From contig NZ_NMZM01000004.1 of assembly GCF_002751875.1 (NCBI RefSeq), forward strand, positions 1 to 64,000: a DNA stretch of 64,000 bases, in the 5' to 3' direction. The DNA comes from Oceaniglobus indicus (GTDB lineage Bacteria > Pseudomonadota > Alphaproteobacteria > Rhodobacterales > Rhodobacteraceae). Of this stretch, positions 53,550 to 62,179 are shown piece after piece. Position 1 is the stretch's first letter. Each line of letters begins with the position of its first letter. The position numbers were made by a program, and so were the translations under genes. The notes under the pieces were generated by a model. It was not told the DNA's origin and did no database searches. It saw only the letters and a program-made list of their open reading frames with translations.

Positions 53550-53897
53550 TCAGGCGCCATCCAGCAAGCCGACCGTATTTCCTTCGGGATCGGTGAATTC
53601 GACATAGCGCAAGGTGTCGAAACCCTCGATCGTCACCGGTTCCGGCAGGTCGATCCCGACCGTCGTCAGCCGTGCGATCTCGGCATCGAGGTCGGGAACA
53701 TGCATCGTCACGGTCGCGCGGCCGTGGCCCTCGGCGCTGTCGAGCACCTGAAACAGGACATGCCCGGTCAGGTCCCATTCATGGCATGACGGCATCGGCA
53801 CGCGGTCCCGGGGGCGGGATATCAGCCTGGCCCACCAGTCGGACTGGGCGATGAAATCTGCCGCGTGGATGCTGATGAACACATGGTTGACCTTCAT
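53550..53897 (-). CDS. VOC-family protein (glyoxalase/bleomycin-resistance fold)
   Basis: 115 residues with paired beta-alpha-beta modules: VNHVFISIHAADFIAQSDWW at the start and YVEFTDPEGNTVGLLD at the end, typical of small vicinal-oxygen-chelate proteins. It lies at the end of a run of VOC and glutathione-transferase genes and overlaps the GST stop by 4 bp. The substrate is unknown. Confidence 0.87.
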   Translation of the reverse strand: MKVNHVFISIHAADFIAQSDWWARLISRPRDRVPMPSCHEWDLTGHVLFQVLDSAEGHGRATVTMHVPDLDAEIARLTTVGIDLPEPVTIEGFDTLRYVEFTDPEGNTVGLLDGA

Positions 53898-54517
53898 GCC
53901 TGCATCTCTTCGATCAGCCTGTTGTCGATCGCCTTCGCCGCCTTGTAGGCAGGGCGTTCGACAATGCGTGCCTGGTAGTCGGAAAAGGCCGCGCGTTCCG
54001 GCAGCGATTTGAACTGAAGGCCCCAGTCGACCGCGCTGCCGACATAGACATCCGCCAGGGTAAACCGCACGCCACAGACGTAATCGTGGGCTGAAAACCA
54101 GTCTTCCAGCGCATCGACCGTCCGCGCATAGCTGCCGAACCCGGCCATGACCTGCTGCTCGTCGCTGACCGTCCAGCCAAGCGCCTTTGCGGTGATGGCC
54201 TGCTCCAGCGGGCCGGCGGCGAAGAACAGCCAGCGGAAATAATCGGCCTTCTCGCTGTCATTCGGCAAGAGGTCCGGCGCTTCGGCCTCGGCCAGATAAT
54301 GGCAGATGGCGGCCGCCTCGCTGACGGTCCGGTCGCCGTCGGAATGGTGGTGGATGATCGTCGGCACCTTGGCCATGGGGTTCGCATGGATCAGCGCCGC
54401 GGGTTTGTCCTCCCATGGCACCATGACGGGATCATAGTCCGCGCCTGCTTCGTGCAGGGCCCAGCGGGCGATCTGTGCCCGGCTCATCGGGTTGAAGAAG
54501 AAGGTGTAGTCGGCCAT
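53894..54517 (-). CDS. glutathione S-transferase family protein
   Basis: 207 residues. The thioredoxin-like N-domain (YTFFFNPMSRAQIARWALHE; NPMAKVPTI with the cis-Pro; SEAAAICHYLAE) is followed by an all-helical C-domain. The active residue appears to be a Ser in NPMSRAQ. It conjugates glutathione to electrophiles. It is part of the detoxification cluster. Confidence 0.9.
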   Translation of the reverse strand: MADYTFFFNPMSRAQIARWALHEAGADYDPVMVPWEDKPAALIHANPMAKVPTIIHHHSDGDRTVSEAAAICHYLAEAEAPDLLPNDSEKADYFRWLFFAAGPLEQAITAKALGWTVSDEQQVMAGFGSYARTVDALEDWFSAHDYVCGVRFTLADVYVGSAVDWGLQFKSLPERAAFSDYQARIVERPAYKAAKAIDNRLIEEMQA

Positions 54518-54621
54518 GGCGTTCCTGCTCCGTCTTGTCGCGCTGTGGTCAATACCGTTGACGGTTCGACCTTATACCTTGCTGTTCCGGCCAATCACGG
54601 TCTTTTCCATACCGTCCCGCT

Positions 54622-55293
54622 TCAGGTCGCATCTTCATATTTCGCGGCGTTCTCAACGAATGGCTTCATCTGCCCGGCCAATGCTGTCTTGAATGCCGGC
54701 CGGGATGTGTGCCGCTCGACATAGGCGTGCAGTGATGGACGTTCGTTCAGCAGATCGGCGGGCACATCGCGCAGCACCGTCGTCAGCACGATATCGGCGA
54801 CCGAGAAATCGCCGACGATATGTGGCGCGTCTGCCAGGGCGGCGACGAACCTGTTCAGAACGCCGGCGACCATGGCCGCGATTTCCGGGCGCAGCCGCGC
54901 GGCGGCATCCTTGTCGGTCACGAACAATTCCAGCGTTGCAAGCATCGCGATCGGCGGCTCGATCGTGTTGAGGCCGGCGAAAACCCACGAAAGCACCTGG
55001 TCCCTGGCCGCACCATCGCCCGGCAGCAGGGCAGAGCTTGCCTCGGCGATACGCCAGACGATCGCGCCGCTTTCGAACATGCTGCGACCATCGATTTCAA
55101 GTGTGGGGATTTGCCCGAACGGTTGTCGCTTCAGATGTGGAGGCTTCTTCTGTGTCCCTTGCGGCATGACTTCGACGTTGTAGGAAAACCCTGCCTCCTC
55201 CAGTGCCCACCGGACACGCAGGTCGCGCACGTGGCCCTGTGCAAAATGGGGCACCCAGTCGTAGGCCGTGACGGTGAGGTTGCTGTCCTTCAT
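54622..55293 (-). CDS. glutathione S-transferase family protein
   Basis: 223 residues: N-domain with RDLRVRWALEEAGFSYNVEV, the cis-Pro loop FGQIPTLEIDG and MFESGAIVWRIAE, then a helical C-domain. It differs clearly from the neighbouring GST, so it is not a tandem copy. The ATG overlaps the stop of the VOC gene before it by 1 bp. 104 bp separate it from the next GST gene. Confidence 0.9.
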   Translation of the reverse strand: MKDSNLTVTAYDWVPHFAQGHVRDLRVRWALEEAGFSYNVEVMPQGTQKKPPHLKRQPFGQIPTLEIDGRSMFESGAIVWRIAEASSALLPGDGAARDQVLSWVFAGLNTIEPPIAMLATLELFVTDKDAAARLRPEIAAMVAGVLNRFVAALADAPHIVGDFSVADIVLTTVLRDVPADLLNERPSLHAYVERHTSRPAFKTALAGQMKPFVENAAKYEDAT

Positions 55294-55775
55294 CACGCGT
55301 CTCCGTTTGCGGCTGCCTCGATCGCGGCCACATCGATCTTCACCATCTGGCCCATCGCCTCCATCACCCGCTTCGCCTTTGCCCGGTCCGGATCGGCCAG
55401 AAGTTGCGGCAGTATTCGGGGCGTGACCTGCCAGGAGAGGCCGAAACGGTCCCTGATCCAGCCGCACATCACCGGCTCACCGCCCTCGGCCAGCGCGCCC
55501 CAGTAGCGATCGACTTCGGCCTGATCGGCACAGTCGATGGAAAGCGAAATCGCGTCGGTGAAGGGATGGTCAGGGCCGCCGTTCATGGCGATGAAACTGC
55601 GGCCCGATAACGTGAAGTCGACGGTAATCACATCACCTTCATTGCCGCCGGGATAATCCATCGGTGAACGGGTCGTCTGGTCGATGCGGCTGTCGGGAAA
55701 CAGGCCGGTATAGAATTCCGCCGCCGCCTCGGCTTGCCCGTCGAACCACAGGAAAGTGCTGATCTTGTCCATCAT
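55293..55775 (-). CDS. PhnB-like VOC-family protein
   Basis: 160 residues beginning MMDKISTFLWFDGQAEAAAEFYTGLF and with RFGLSWQVTPRILPQLLADPD at the end, the signature of PhnB/3-dmu-9 3-mt type VOC proteins (homodimers of uncertain function). It overlaps the upstream two-domain VOC gene by 4 bp and the downstream GST by 1 bp. Confidence 0.9.
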   Translation of the reverse strand: MMDKISTFLWFDGQAEAAAEFYTGLFPDSRIDQTTRSPMDYPGGNEGDVITVDFTLSGRSFIAMNGGPDHPFTDAISLSIDCADQAEVDRYWGALAEGGEPVMCGWIRDRFGLSWQVTPRILPQLLADPDRAKAKRVMEAMGQMVKIDVAAIEAAANGDA

Positions 55776-56566
55776 TCGGCTCCTTGATTGCGCTTGCCGA
55801 CGAACATCGCCTTGGCCCCCTGCGGATCGTTCGTCTGGATCAGCCAGTCACCTTCGTCGCCCGGCAACTCCATCGGCCCATGGGTGACGATGCCGCCGCC
55901 CGTCTCGACCGCCGCTTTCGCCGTGTCGATGTCGGGCACGTTGAAGGCAAAGTTCCAGAACGGCGCTTCGCCCACTTTTTCCGCGTTCATCATCGCGCCG
56001 ATCATGTCGATATTATCTTGCCCGAAGAACGTATAATCTCCGTTCGGCCCCATCGGCATCGCGCCGGTCTTTTTCCAGCCGAAAAGCTTGCCATAGAACT
56101 CCAGCGCCGCCACCTGGTCGGAGGTGACCAGTTCGTTCCAGCTGCAATGCCCGACCTTCATCGGCGCAAAGGCGGTGCTTTGGCCGTCGCTGTCGCCCCG
56201 CATCAGATAGAACGTGGCGCCCCGGGGGTCGGAGACAAAGGCAAAACGGCCGACGCCGGGGATGTCCTGCGGCTCCATGTGGATGCGGCCGCCCAGTTTC
56301 TTGACCTTGGTTGACATGGCGTCCACGTCCGCCACGCCGAAATAGACGTCCCATTTGGCGGGCCGTCCCTTCGCATGATCTGGCGTGCGCATCACGCCGC
56401 CGACGCCTTCGCCATCCGGTGTGGAAAAGATGCGGTAATCCCGATCCAACCCGCCGGGCGGTTTCCGGAATTTCCAGCCCATGACGCTGCCATAAAAATC
56501 CTGCGCCGCATCCGGCGCGTCGGTCATCAACTCATACCAGATCGGGGTTCCGTCGCGGTTGGCCAT
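55772..56566 (-). CDS. two-domain VOC-family protein
   Basis: 264 residues made of two VOC modules (about 8-120 and 135-255): PIWYELMTDAPDAAQDFYGS and WNELVTSDQVAALEFYGKLFGW start the repeats. Duplicated proteins of this kind are often annotated as glyoxalase or 27-kDa antigen CFP30B-like. It is 72 bp after the first VOC gene of the cluster. Confidence 0.9.
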   Translation of the reverse strand: MANRDGTPIWYELMTDAPDAAQDFYGSVMGWKFRKPPGGLDRDYRIFSTPDGEGVGGVMRTPDHAKGRPAKWDVYFGVADVDAMSTKVKKLGGRIHMEPQDIPGVGRFAFVSDPRGATFYLMRGDSDGQSTAFAPMKVGHCSWNELVTSDQVAALEFYGKLFGWKKTGAMPMGPNGDYTFFGQDNIDMIGAMMNAEKVGEAPFWNFAFNVPDIDTAKAAVETGGGIVTHGPMELPGDEGDWLIQTNDPQGAKAMFVGKRNQGAE

Positions 56567-56638
56567 GGACGTTCTTCCTTGTTTTCAAAATGCTTTATCT
56601 CGCAAAGGACGTTGTCGCACCCGGGTGCCTCGGGACAT

Positions 56639-57064
56639 TCAGCGTTCGGCGGCCATGGACCTTTCCATCCCCGCGCGATCCATCCACATCACCTCCCAGA
56701 TGTGTCCGTCAGGATCCTCGTAGGACCGGCCATACATGAAGCCGTGATCCTGTTTCGGGACGGGGTCGGCAACGCCGCCGGCCTTGACCACGGCGTCAAC
56801 TGCCGCGTCGCAGGCCGCGCGGCTTTCCATCGAAAGACACAGCAACACCTGCGCGGATGTCTTGGCATCCGGTATCTGCTTCGACGTGAAATCGCGCCAA
56901 CGGCCGTGCGACAGCAGCATGGCGGTGATGGTGTCGCTGATCAACATGCTCGCGCAACTCTCGTCCGAGAAGGTGTCGTTTCTCGTTGCGCCGACCGCCT
57001 CGTAAAAACGCGCGGAGGCGTCAACATCTGCAACCGGAAGGTTGATGAAGATCATCTGGGTCAT
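56639..57064 (-). CDS. VOC-family protein (glyoxalase-like)
   Basis: 141 residues: MTQMIFINLPVADVDASARF at the start and SYEDPDGHIWEVMWMD at the end, a lactoylglutathione-lyase-like VOC fold. It is first in the minus-strand detoxification run and divergent from the MarR regulator across 196 bp that contain a perfect palindrome. Confidence 0.9.
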   Translation of the reverse strand: MTQMIFINLPVADVDASARFYEAVGATRNDTFSDESCASMLISDTITAMLLSHGRWRDFTSKQIPDAKTSAQVLLCLSMESRAACDAAVDAVVKAGGVADPVPKQDHGFMYGRSYEDPDGHIWEVMWMDRAGMERSMAAER

Positions 57065-57237
57065 GGCGTTTCCTTTTCCGTCGGCAGCATGAAACGTCTG
57101 GCATCAAAGTGTCGGATACCGACCGGCCCCGCCGTTCGGGTCAGTGTCGCGCAGAATGGTCTTTCGACCTCACAGCTTGATCCGCGCCCGGATCGGCCTG
57201 TCGCCATCCCCGATCCGCGAGTCGTTTGACTATTAAG

Positions 57238-57247
57238 TTGATATCAA
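57238..57247. promoter_or_regulatory. candidate MarR operator palindrome
   Basis: TTGATATCAA is a perfect 10-bp palindrome 13 bp before the marR-type start and in the gap shared with the VOC/GST run. MarR proteins usually bind such AT-rich dyads and repress both themselves and the divergent genes. Binding is inferred. Confidence 0.5.
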
Positions 57248-57260
57248 GGTAAATCGCGTC

Positions 57261-57743
57261 ATGTCAAATCCCGTTTCCAAACACGCCACTTTCGGCATGA
57301 CATTGCGCGTGCGGGACAGTTGCCTGTGCCTGCACGCGCAACGCGCGGCCCGTGCCGTCGCGCGCCGTTTCGATGAGGCGCTGCGCCCTGTCGGGCTGCG
57401 CAGCGGGCAATTCTCGATCCTGATATCCTTGAACCGGCCCGAACCGCCGACGGTCGGATCGGTCGCCGACCTGCTGGCGATGGATCGCACGACGCTGACG
57501 GCGAACCTCAAACCGCTGGAGCGTCGCGGATTGCTGCGGGTCACACCCGACGCAAGGGACCGCCGTGCCCGCCGTTTGACCCTGACCGACGATGGCCTGT
57601 CCTTGCTGGAACAGGCCATTCCGATCTGGATCGCGACCCACGATGAAATCGAGCGCAGGCTGGAGGGCGATACAGATGCCCTTCGGCAAGACCTGAACGC
57701 CCTGACAAAGGTTGCGGGCAGCGAACCTGAAAAGCGATCGTGA
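57261..57743 (+). CDS. MarR-family transcriptional regulator
   Basis: 160 residues. The winged helix (about 45-115) includes VADLLAMDRTTLTANLKPLERRG-type recognition and DARDRRARRLTLTDDG, the beta-wing. Cys residues near the N-terminus (DSCLCLHAQRAARAV) might sense oxidants or electrophiles. It is divergent from the glyoxalase/GST cluster, its probable target. Confidence 0.9.
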   Translation: MSNPVSKHATFGMTLRVRDSCLCLHAQRAARAVARRFDEALRPVGLRSGQFSILISLNRPEPPTVGSVADLLAMDRTTLTANLKPLERRGLLRVTPDARDRRARRLTLTDDGLSLLEQAIPIWIATHDEIERRLEGDTDALRQDLNALTKVAGSEPEKRS

Positions 57744-57869
57744 GCGTGGCGAAATGCCGTCGAAGACTGCACCGCGCGACCAGATTGACCGCCCGAATAA
57801 AAGGAACACCTTGATTGAATTATAAAATGATCAGAGCGGACTTGTTAAGGGTCCGGGCTCGTTCCTGGT

Positions 57870-57992
57870 TCATAGCCAGAACATGACGATGGCGGCGAGA
57901 GCGATGGCAGACAAGAACACCCCAAGGCATCTGTCGTATCGGGTTGCCCCACGCCGCCAGTCGCTGGGCTTGTGCTGTAACTGGTGAATCAT
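57870..57992 (-). pseudogene. C-terminal remnant of an IS5-family transposase
   Basis: The minus strand reads MIHQLQHKPSDWRRGATRYD, then RCLGVFLSAIALAAIVMFWL and a stop. The D-W-R-R-x-A-T-R-Y-D-R-C segment and the hydrophobic end are the usual C-terminus of IS5-group transposases. Only about 40 residues survive and no inverted repeats were found. It is too short to be functional. Confidence 0.75.
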
Positions 57993-58063
57993 CCATGCCT
58001 AGTGCACCGAAGAAGGTTCACCTGGCACATATCGTTCGCCCCGCGGTCAGGCCGGGGTCATGT

Positions 58064-59008
58064 TCATGCGCTGGTTTCGCCCAGCCGGTCCGCTTTCTCG
58101 GCGCCGCGCGCGCCCATCGGTTCGCGCGTGCCGGTTGTCGTGTCGCGGGCGGTCTGGGCTTCGATTTCGGCGTTCAACTCGGCCCCCATCAGCACGACAT
58201 AGGCCGACAGCCACAGCCACATCAGCAGGATGATGACCCCCGCCATGCTGCCGAAACTTTCATTGTAGCTGGCGAAATTCGCGACATAGACCGAGAACGC
58301 GAGCGAGCCGATGAGCCAGAGCGCACAGGCCGCCAAGGTGCCGGGAGCAAGCCATTTCCACTGTGCATCCTCGCGCGACGGACCCCAGCGGTAAAGCGCG
58401 CCCAGCCCGCCGAGGGTCAGCACCCCCAAGATCACCCAGCGCGCAAGGCCCAGCACCGTGTTCAACCAATCCGGCAGGTTGAGGAACGACAGCACGGCGG
58501 GCAGGGCCAGTGTCGCGCCAAGACCGGCCACCAGCCCGACGATCAGCAACAGCGTCAGCCCCAGCTTGACCAGCGTGAGCTTGATGAAACCGCGGCTTTC
58601 GTCTTCGTCATAGGCGACGTTAAGACCCTCCATCAGGCTGCCGACGCCCTTCGATGCGGAATAGAGGGCAAGCCCGAGGCCGAGCAGAAGCGCAAGACCA
58701 AGACCGCCGTTCTGCGAGCCCGCAACCTCGACCGCCTGGCCGATTATGATGTCGGCGGCCTGGTCCGGGATGACGGTGGCGAGGCTTTCGATTTGCGCCG
58801 TGACTTCGGAGGGCTCAAGCACCAGGCCGGCCAGCGCCATCAGGGCGGTGATGGCCGGGAACAGGGCCAGCAGGCCATAGAAAGCGACGCCGGCGGCGAT
58901 CAGTCCCACGTGATCCTTCGCGATCTCGTCCTTGACCCGCAGAAGGATATCCTTCCAACCCGGCTTGGGAATTTCATTGGGGGTTTCGGCGTCGCGTCCG
59001 CGTGTCAT
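58064..59008 (-). CDS. YihY/virulence factor BrkB family membrane protein
   Basis: 314 residues with six hydrophobic segments. AAGVAFYGLLALFPAITAL near residue 40 and the LALYSASKGVGSLMEGLNVAY region are typical of YihY/BrkB. The start is MTRGRDAET at 59008, with GGAGAAA upstream. The family's role is unclear (envelope integrity or efflux has been suggested). It is the last gene of a minus-strand membrane-stress cluster. Confidence 0.9.
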   Translation of the reverse strand: MTRGRDAETPNEIPKPGWKDILLRVKDEIAKDHVGLIAAGVAFYGLLALFPAITALMALAGLVLEPSEVTAQIESLATVIPDQAADIIIGQAVEVAGSQNGGLGLALLLGLGLALYSASKGVGSLMEGLNVAYDEDESRGFIKLTLVKLGLTLLLIVGLVAGLGATLALPAVLSFLNLPDWLNTVLGLARWVILGVLTLGGLGALYRWGPSREDAQWKWLAPGTLAACALWLIGSLAFSVYVANFASYNESFGSMAGVIILLMWLWLSAYVVLMGAELNAEIEAQTARDTTTGTREPMGARGAEKADRLGETSA

Positions 59009-59082
59009 GGAAGGGTATTTCTCCGGCTGGATTGCATGACGGCCCACCCGGATCCGGGCGGGCCGCTGGCTTGGTCGAAAGC

Positions 59083-60333
59083 TCAGGTCCGGGGCTTGCC
59101 CAGATCCTGCTTGTCGGCCTCGGCGCTTGCCGCGTCCGCGACGCGCTGGCCAGCCTCCTTGGCACGGTCGGCGACGGCCTGGGCGGCGGTGTCGGCCGGC
59201 GCCTTGTCGTCAGCTTCGGCCTTGGCGTCCGCGGCCTTCTGCTTGACCTCGGCCGAGGCTTCCCTGGCGACATCGCGGACCTCGTCCATGGCGGCGCGGG
59301 CGACCTTCGTGGCCTTGTCGCGCTCTTCCGCATAGATGCGTTCGGCCTCGTCGATCAACTCATCGCTGGTCTCGCCCATATAGGCGTCTTCCATGCGGGT
59401 GCGGGGCAGGGCCGCACCGATGGCCGCACCAAGGGCAAGCGCCAGAGCACCGCCGATCAGCGGTTGTTCATCGAACAGGTCTGCCGCGCGATCACGCCCC
59501 TGCCGGGCATAGCCGGCTGCCGCGTCGCGCGCTTCGATGGCGCGTTGGCGGGCCGCGATCACCCGTTCACGGGCCTCTTCGCTCAGGCTTTCGGTGCCTT
59601 CGGACAGGCGGTCGCGCAGGTGTGCTGCGCGGTCTGCGGCATGGCTGGCGGCCTCACCCGCGCGGGCGCCGACATCCTTGACGCCGGCTGCCACCCGTTC
59701 GCCTGCACCGCGTGCCTTGTCGGCGGCATCCGACGTGGCGCCGGATACGGCACCGGCAGCCGCCGATGCGCTGTCCGAGACGGAACCGGCGGCCGAGGTG
59801 ACGCGCTGTCCGGCCTTTTCGCGGGCTGCGCGCACCTGGTCCCCAAGGCTGTGATCGTCGTCTTGGTCGTGGTAACGGCCGTGCAGATCGTGATCGTCGT
59901 CATCGTCGCGCAACCAGGCCGGCGTATTGCCGGGCCCTGCGATGCCACGTGCGCGGCCGGGGCGGCTGTCGTGGCTGGGCTCGTTCTCGAACGGATCCTG
60001 CCGGCCGTAATCCACCCGGCGCCGCGTGTGGCTGACCGTCCGGTGGGGGCGTGCAGGGGCGCGATCGCGGCCACTTTCGGCGCCGTCGCGGTTGCCGAAA
60101 ATCATCCAGGCCAGACCGACCCCGGTCAGCGCCAGCGCCATGGGGTTTTCGCGCACGGATCGCGAGATGGATGCGCCGATGTCGCCGCCATGTTCACGGA
60201 ACTGGTCGCCGACCTGGCGCACGATGCCATCAATGGAAAAGCGGTCCTGAAGATCGTCAAGGGTGTCGGTCAGACCGGCGCGCTGACGTTCGATGTCGCG
60301 TTCGATCTCTTCGGGGGAGCGGTGATCAGTCAT
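59083..60333 (-). CDS. DUF3618-domain membrane-anchored Ala-rich protein
   Basis: 416 residues. The N-terminal SPEEIERDIERQRAGLTDTL is the DUF3618 signature. A membrane segment lies near 66-80 (LALTGVGLAWMIFG), followed by a long Ala/Glu/Lys-rich helical region with LEA-like repeats and a second hydrophobic patch (GALALALGAAIGAALP). It is probably a stress-related envelope protein; no enzyme motif is seen. It overlaps the holin-like gene by 8 bp. Confidence 0.87.
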   Translation of the reverse strand: MTDHRSPEEIERDIERQRAGLTDTLDDLQDRFSIDGIVRQVGDQFREHGGDIGASISRSVRENPMALALTGVGLAWMIFGNRDGAESGRDRAPARPHRTVSHTRRRVDYGRQDPFENEPSHDSRPGRARGIAGPGNTPAWLRDDDDDHDLHGRYHDQDDDHSLGDQVRAAREKAGQRVTSAAGSVSDSASAAAGAVSGATSDAADKARGAGERVAAGVKDVGARAGEAASHAADRAAHLRDRLSEGTESLSEEARERVIAARQRAIEARDAAAGYARQGRDRAADLFDEQPLIGGALALALGAAIGAALPRTRMEDAYMGETSDELIDEAERIYAEERDKATKVARAAMDEVRDVAREASAEVKQKAADAKAEADDKAPADTAAQAVADRAKEAGQRVADAASAEADKQDLGKPRT

Positions 60334-60715
60334 TGTAGGTTTCCTTTACAGCGTTGGCGTCGCGCTTCACGTTCTTGGCGGTCCGGGTGGGAGCGAGCGA
60401 GCTGAGCTTGAGGTCATTGGTGCCCTTCTTCAGCATGCCGTAACCGATGACGGCGAAGATCACGCCGACGATCAGGGCCGACCAGCCGCCGGGAATTCCC
60501 GCTTCGGTCAGGCCCGCGACGACGGCCGCCGACAGCACGTTCAGGGCGGTCAGAAAGACGACGACGGCGCCGACGATCATGCCCAGGGCCACGGCGGCCT
60601 GGTTGAGGTTCTCGTTGATTTCGGCCCGGGCCAGATCGACCTCGTTGCGCACGAGGCTGCTGACCTGGGTCAATGCATCACTCAGAAGATTACCTGTGGA
60701 TTTTTCGGTGGTCAT
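60326..60715 (-). CDS. DUF1469 (phage holin superfamily III-like) membrane protein
   Basis: 129 residues: amphipathic N-terminus (SSLVRNEVDLARAEINENLN) then two membrane helices (about 36-62 and 70-93). Despite the holin name, chromosomal DUF1469 proteins sit in stress or envelope clusters and not in prophage. It lies 2 bp after the anchored Ala-rich gene and overlaps the DUF3618 gene. Confidence 0.87.
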   Translation of the reverse strand: MTTEKSTGNLLSDALTQVSSLVRNEVDLARAEINENLNQAAVALGMIVGAVVVFLTALNVLSAAVVAGLTEAGIPGGWSALIVGVIFAVIGYGMLKKGTNDLKLSSLAPTRTAKNVKRDANAVKETYND

Positions 60716-60717
60716 GT

Positions 60718-61341
60718 TCAGGCTCCGGTCTTGTTCGTGGTGGCGCCGCCGGAAGACGGCGTCGTCGGATCGGTTGCGCGGAACGCGGCCGAAGAGGGGG
60801 CCGCCGATGGCGTTGCCGTAACGCCGGCGGGCGCGGGCCGGACCGGGTCGGATGCGCGGCTGGCGGGTGCACGGGCACCTGACGTTCTAGAACCGGAGGT
60901 GGCTGATCCCCGGGCGTCGGATGCGCTGGCCTTGGCGAACCGGGTGGCGGCGAAGCCAAGCAATGCGGCACCTCCGAGGAAAATCATCGGGTTGCGACGG
61001 GCGAAGCTGTTCACGTCGCTCATCATTTCACCGAAGTCCTTGTCGCGCAGCGTTTCCGACACTTCGGCCAGGCCATCGGCCATCTGGCTGAACGTGCGTT
61101 CCTGCGGCGATCCACTGCGCAGCTCGTCTGCGGCAGTGCGCAGGGCCGACGCGACGTCCTTGACCTCGCCGGCGGCGTCGTGCTGCATCTTGTGGGCGGC
61201 GCGGGATGCTTCGCCGGTCGCCTTGCCGACCATTTCCTGCGCATCGGATTTCAGGGTTTCGGCCACGTTCGACGCGGCGTCTTTGGTATCGGCGATGGCT
61301 TCGTCCGTCGTCGATCCGGGTGTCGTGTTGGAAGGGGTCAT
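60718..61341 (-). CDS. Ala/Ser-rich membrane-anchored stress protein (nutrient-deprivation type)
   Basis: 207 residues. The N-terminal 110 residues are amphipathic and LEA-like, with heptad-type Ala spacing (DEAIADTKDAASNVAETL). One membrane helix follows near 118-133 (MIFLGGAALLGFAATRF), then a Ser/Ala/Pro-rich tail. It resembles proteins called nutrient deprivation-induced in alphaproteobacteria. The start is MTPSNTTPG at 61341. It is first of the main genes of the cluster. Confidence 0.82.
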   Translation of the reverse strand: MTPSNTTPGSTTDEAIADTKDAASNVAETLKSDAQEMVGKATGEASRAAHKMQHDAAGEVKDVASALRTAADELRSGSPQERTFSQMADGLAEVSETLRDKDFGEMMSDVNSFARRNPMIFLGGAALLGFAATRFAKASASDARGSATSGSRTSGARAPASRASDPVRPAPAGVTATPSAAPSSAAFRATDPTTPSSGGATTNKTGA

Positions 61342-61358
61342 GTGGACGGTCCTTTCGG

Positions 61359-61427
61359 TTATGCAATAAGGCTGAGGATGGCGACGACGATCACGACGAG
61401 GCCAATCAGATAGATGAGTCCGTTCAT
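61359..61427 (-). CDS. 22-residue hydrophobic membrane peptide
   Basis: ATG 61427 to stop 61359 encodes MNGLIYLIGLVVIVVAILSL plus IA, a single membrane helix with almost no soluble part. GAGGACAAG precedes the start. It lies 17 bp before the anchored stress protein on the same strand, so it is probably translated from the same transcript. Peptides like this occur in many Rhodobacterales; the function is unknown. Confidence 0.65.
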   Translation of the reverse strand: MNGLIYLIGLVVIVVAILSLIA

Positions 61428-61617
61428 GGTCTTGTCCTCTCGACATGCCTGCTGCTGTTTCATGGAAACTAACTGACGATGTCGTGATATGTTCCGGGTT
61501 TTCTGCGCGCGTGGGCTGGAAACACTTCGCCCCGCCGCAGGGTGCGTTTCATGCCAAAAACCCCGCACGTGGAAACGGGCGGGGTTTCAGAAAAACAGTG
61601 GTATTTGCGGATCGGGA

Positions 61618-61914
61618 TCAATCCTTGTGTTCGGGAAGATCCTTCAGTTGGTCCTTCGTCATCGTGGTCGTGGCGTGGACCTTACCGTTTTCGTCGCGCA
61701 TGAAATTCAGGCTGCTTGCCGGCAGGGCCACCGGCTTGGCGCCCAATCCCAGAAAACCACCCACATCGACCACCACCTGTGCGGCGGCTCCGGTTCCGTG
61801 AAGGTGGGAGACCGTTCCGATGTTGTTGTCGTCAGGGCCGTAGACGTCGGCGTCGGTGACGGTTGCAGCATTCAGCTCATGCGTGCCAAGCGGCGTATGT
61901 TTCGAATGATCCAT
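61618..61914 (-). CDS. PRC-barrel domain protein
   Basis: 98 residues with the PRC-barrel pattern: ADVYGPDDNNIGTVSHLHGT, then AAQVVVDVGGFLGLGAKPVA and a conserved VALPASSLNFMRDENGK. It is a small soluble protein often found in stress clusters. GAAAGGAGGTTGCC precedes the ATG. It is 190 bp before the 22-residue peptide gene. The 265 bp beyond (61915-62179) hold no gene that I recognise. Confidence 0.88.
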   Translation of the reverse strand: MDHSKHTPLGTHELNAATVTDADVYGPDDNNIGTVSHLHGTGAAAQVVVDVGGFLGLGAKPVALPASSLNFMRDENGKVHATTTMTKDQLKDLPEHKD

Positions 61915-62179
61915 GGCAACCTCCTTTCGGTTGTGTGTCGGTTGCAGCTACAACCTCCGCCATGCGCCAAAGTTCCGGTTGTCGGATCATCACGTGATGT
62001 TTGGGCGGGACATCGCCGCATTTAAGGCGGGTGGCTAATTCGAACCATCGATGCCCGAATGTATGATAACCTGAATAAACGGAATTGGCGTTCTCGTGCG
62101 ATGCAATGGCGCTTGTCCCGCGTGATCGGATCCGTGCCGGTCATTCACCGAAGGCAGCAAGCGATTCCGATATATTCCG

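Noticed and set aside
60326-60715. Prophage lysis gene (holin)
   Set aside because: The DUF1469 family is only loosely named holin; there are no endolysin, tail or capsid genes nearby and the neighbours are stress proteins.
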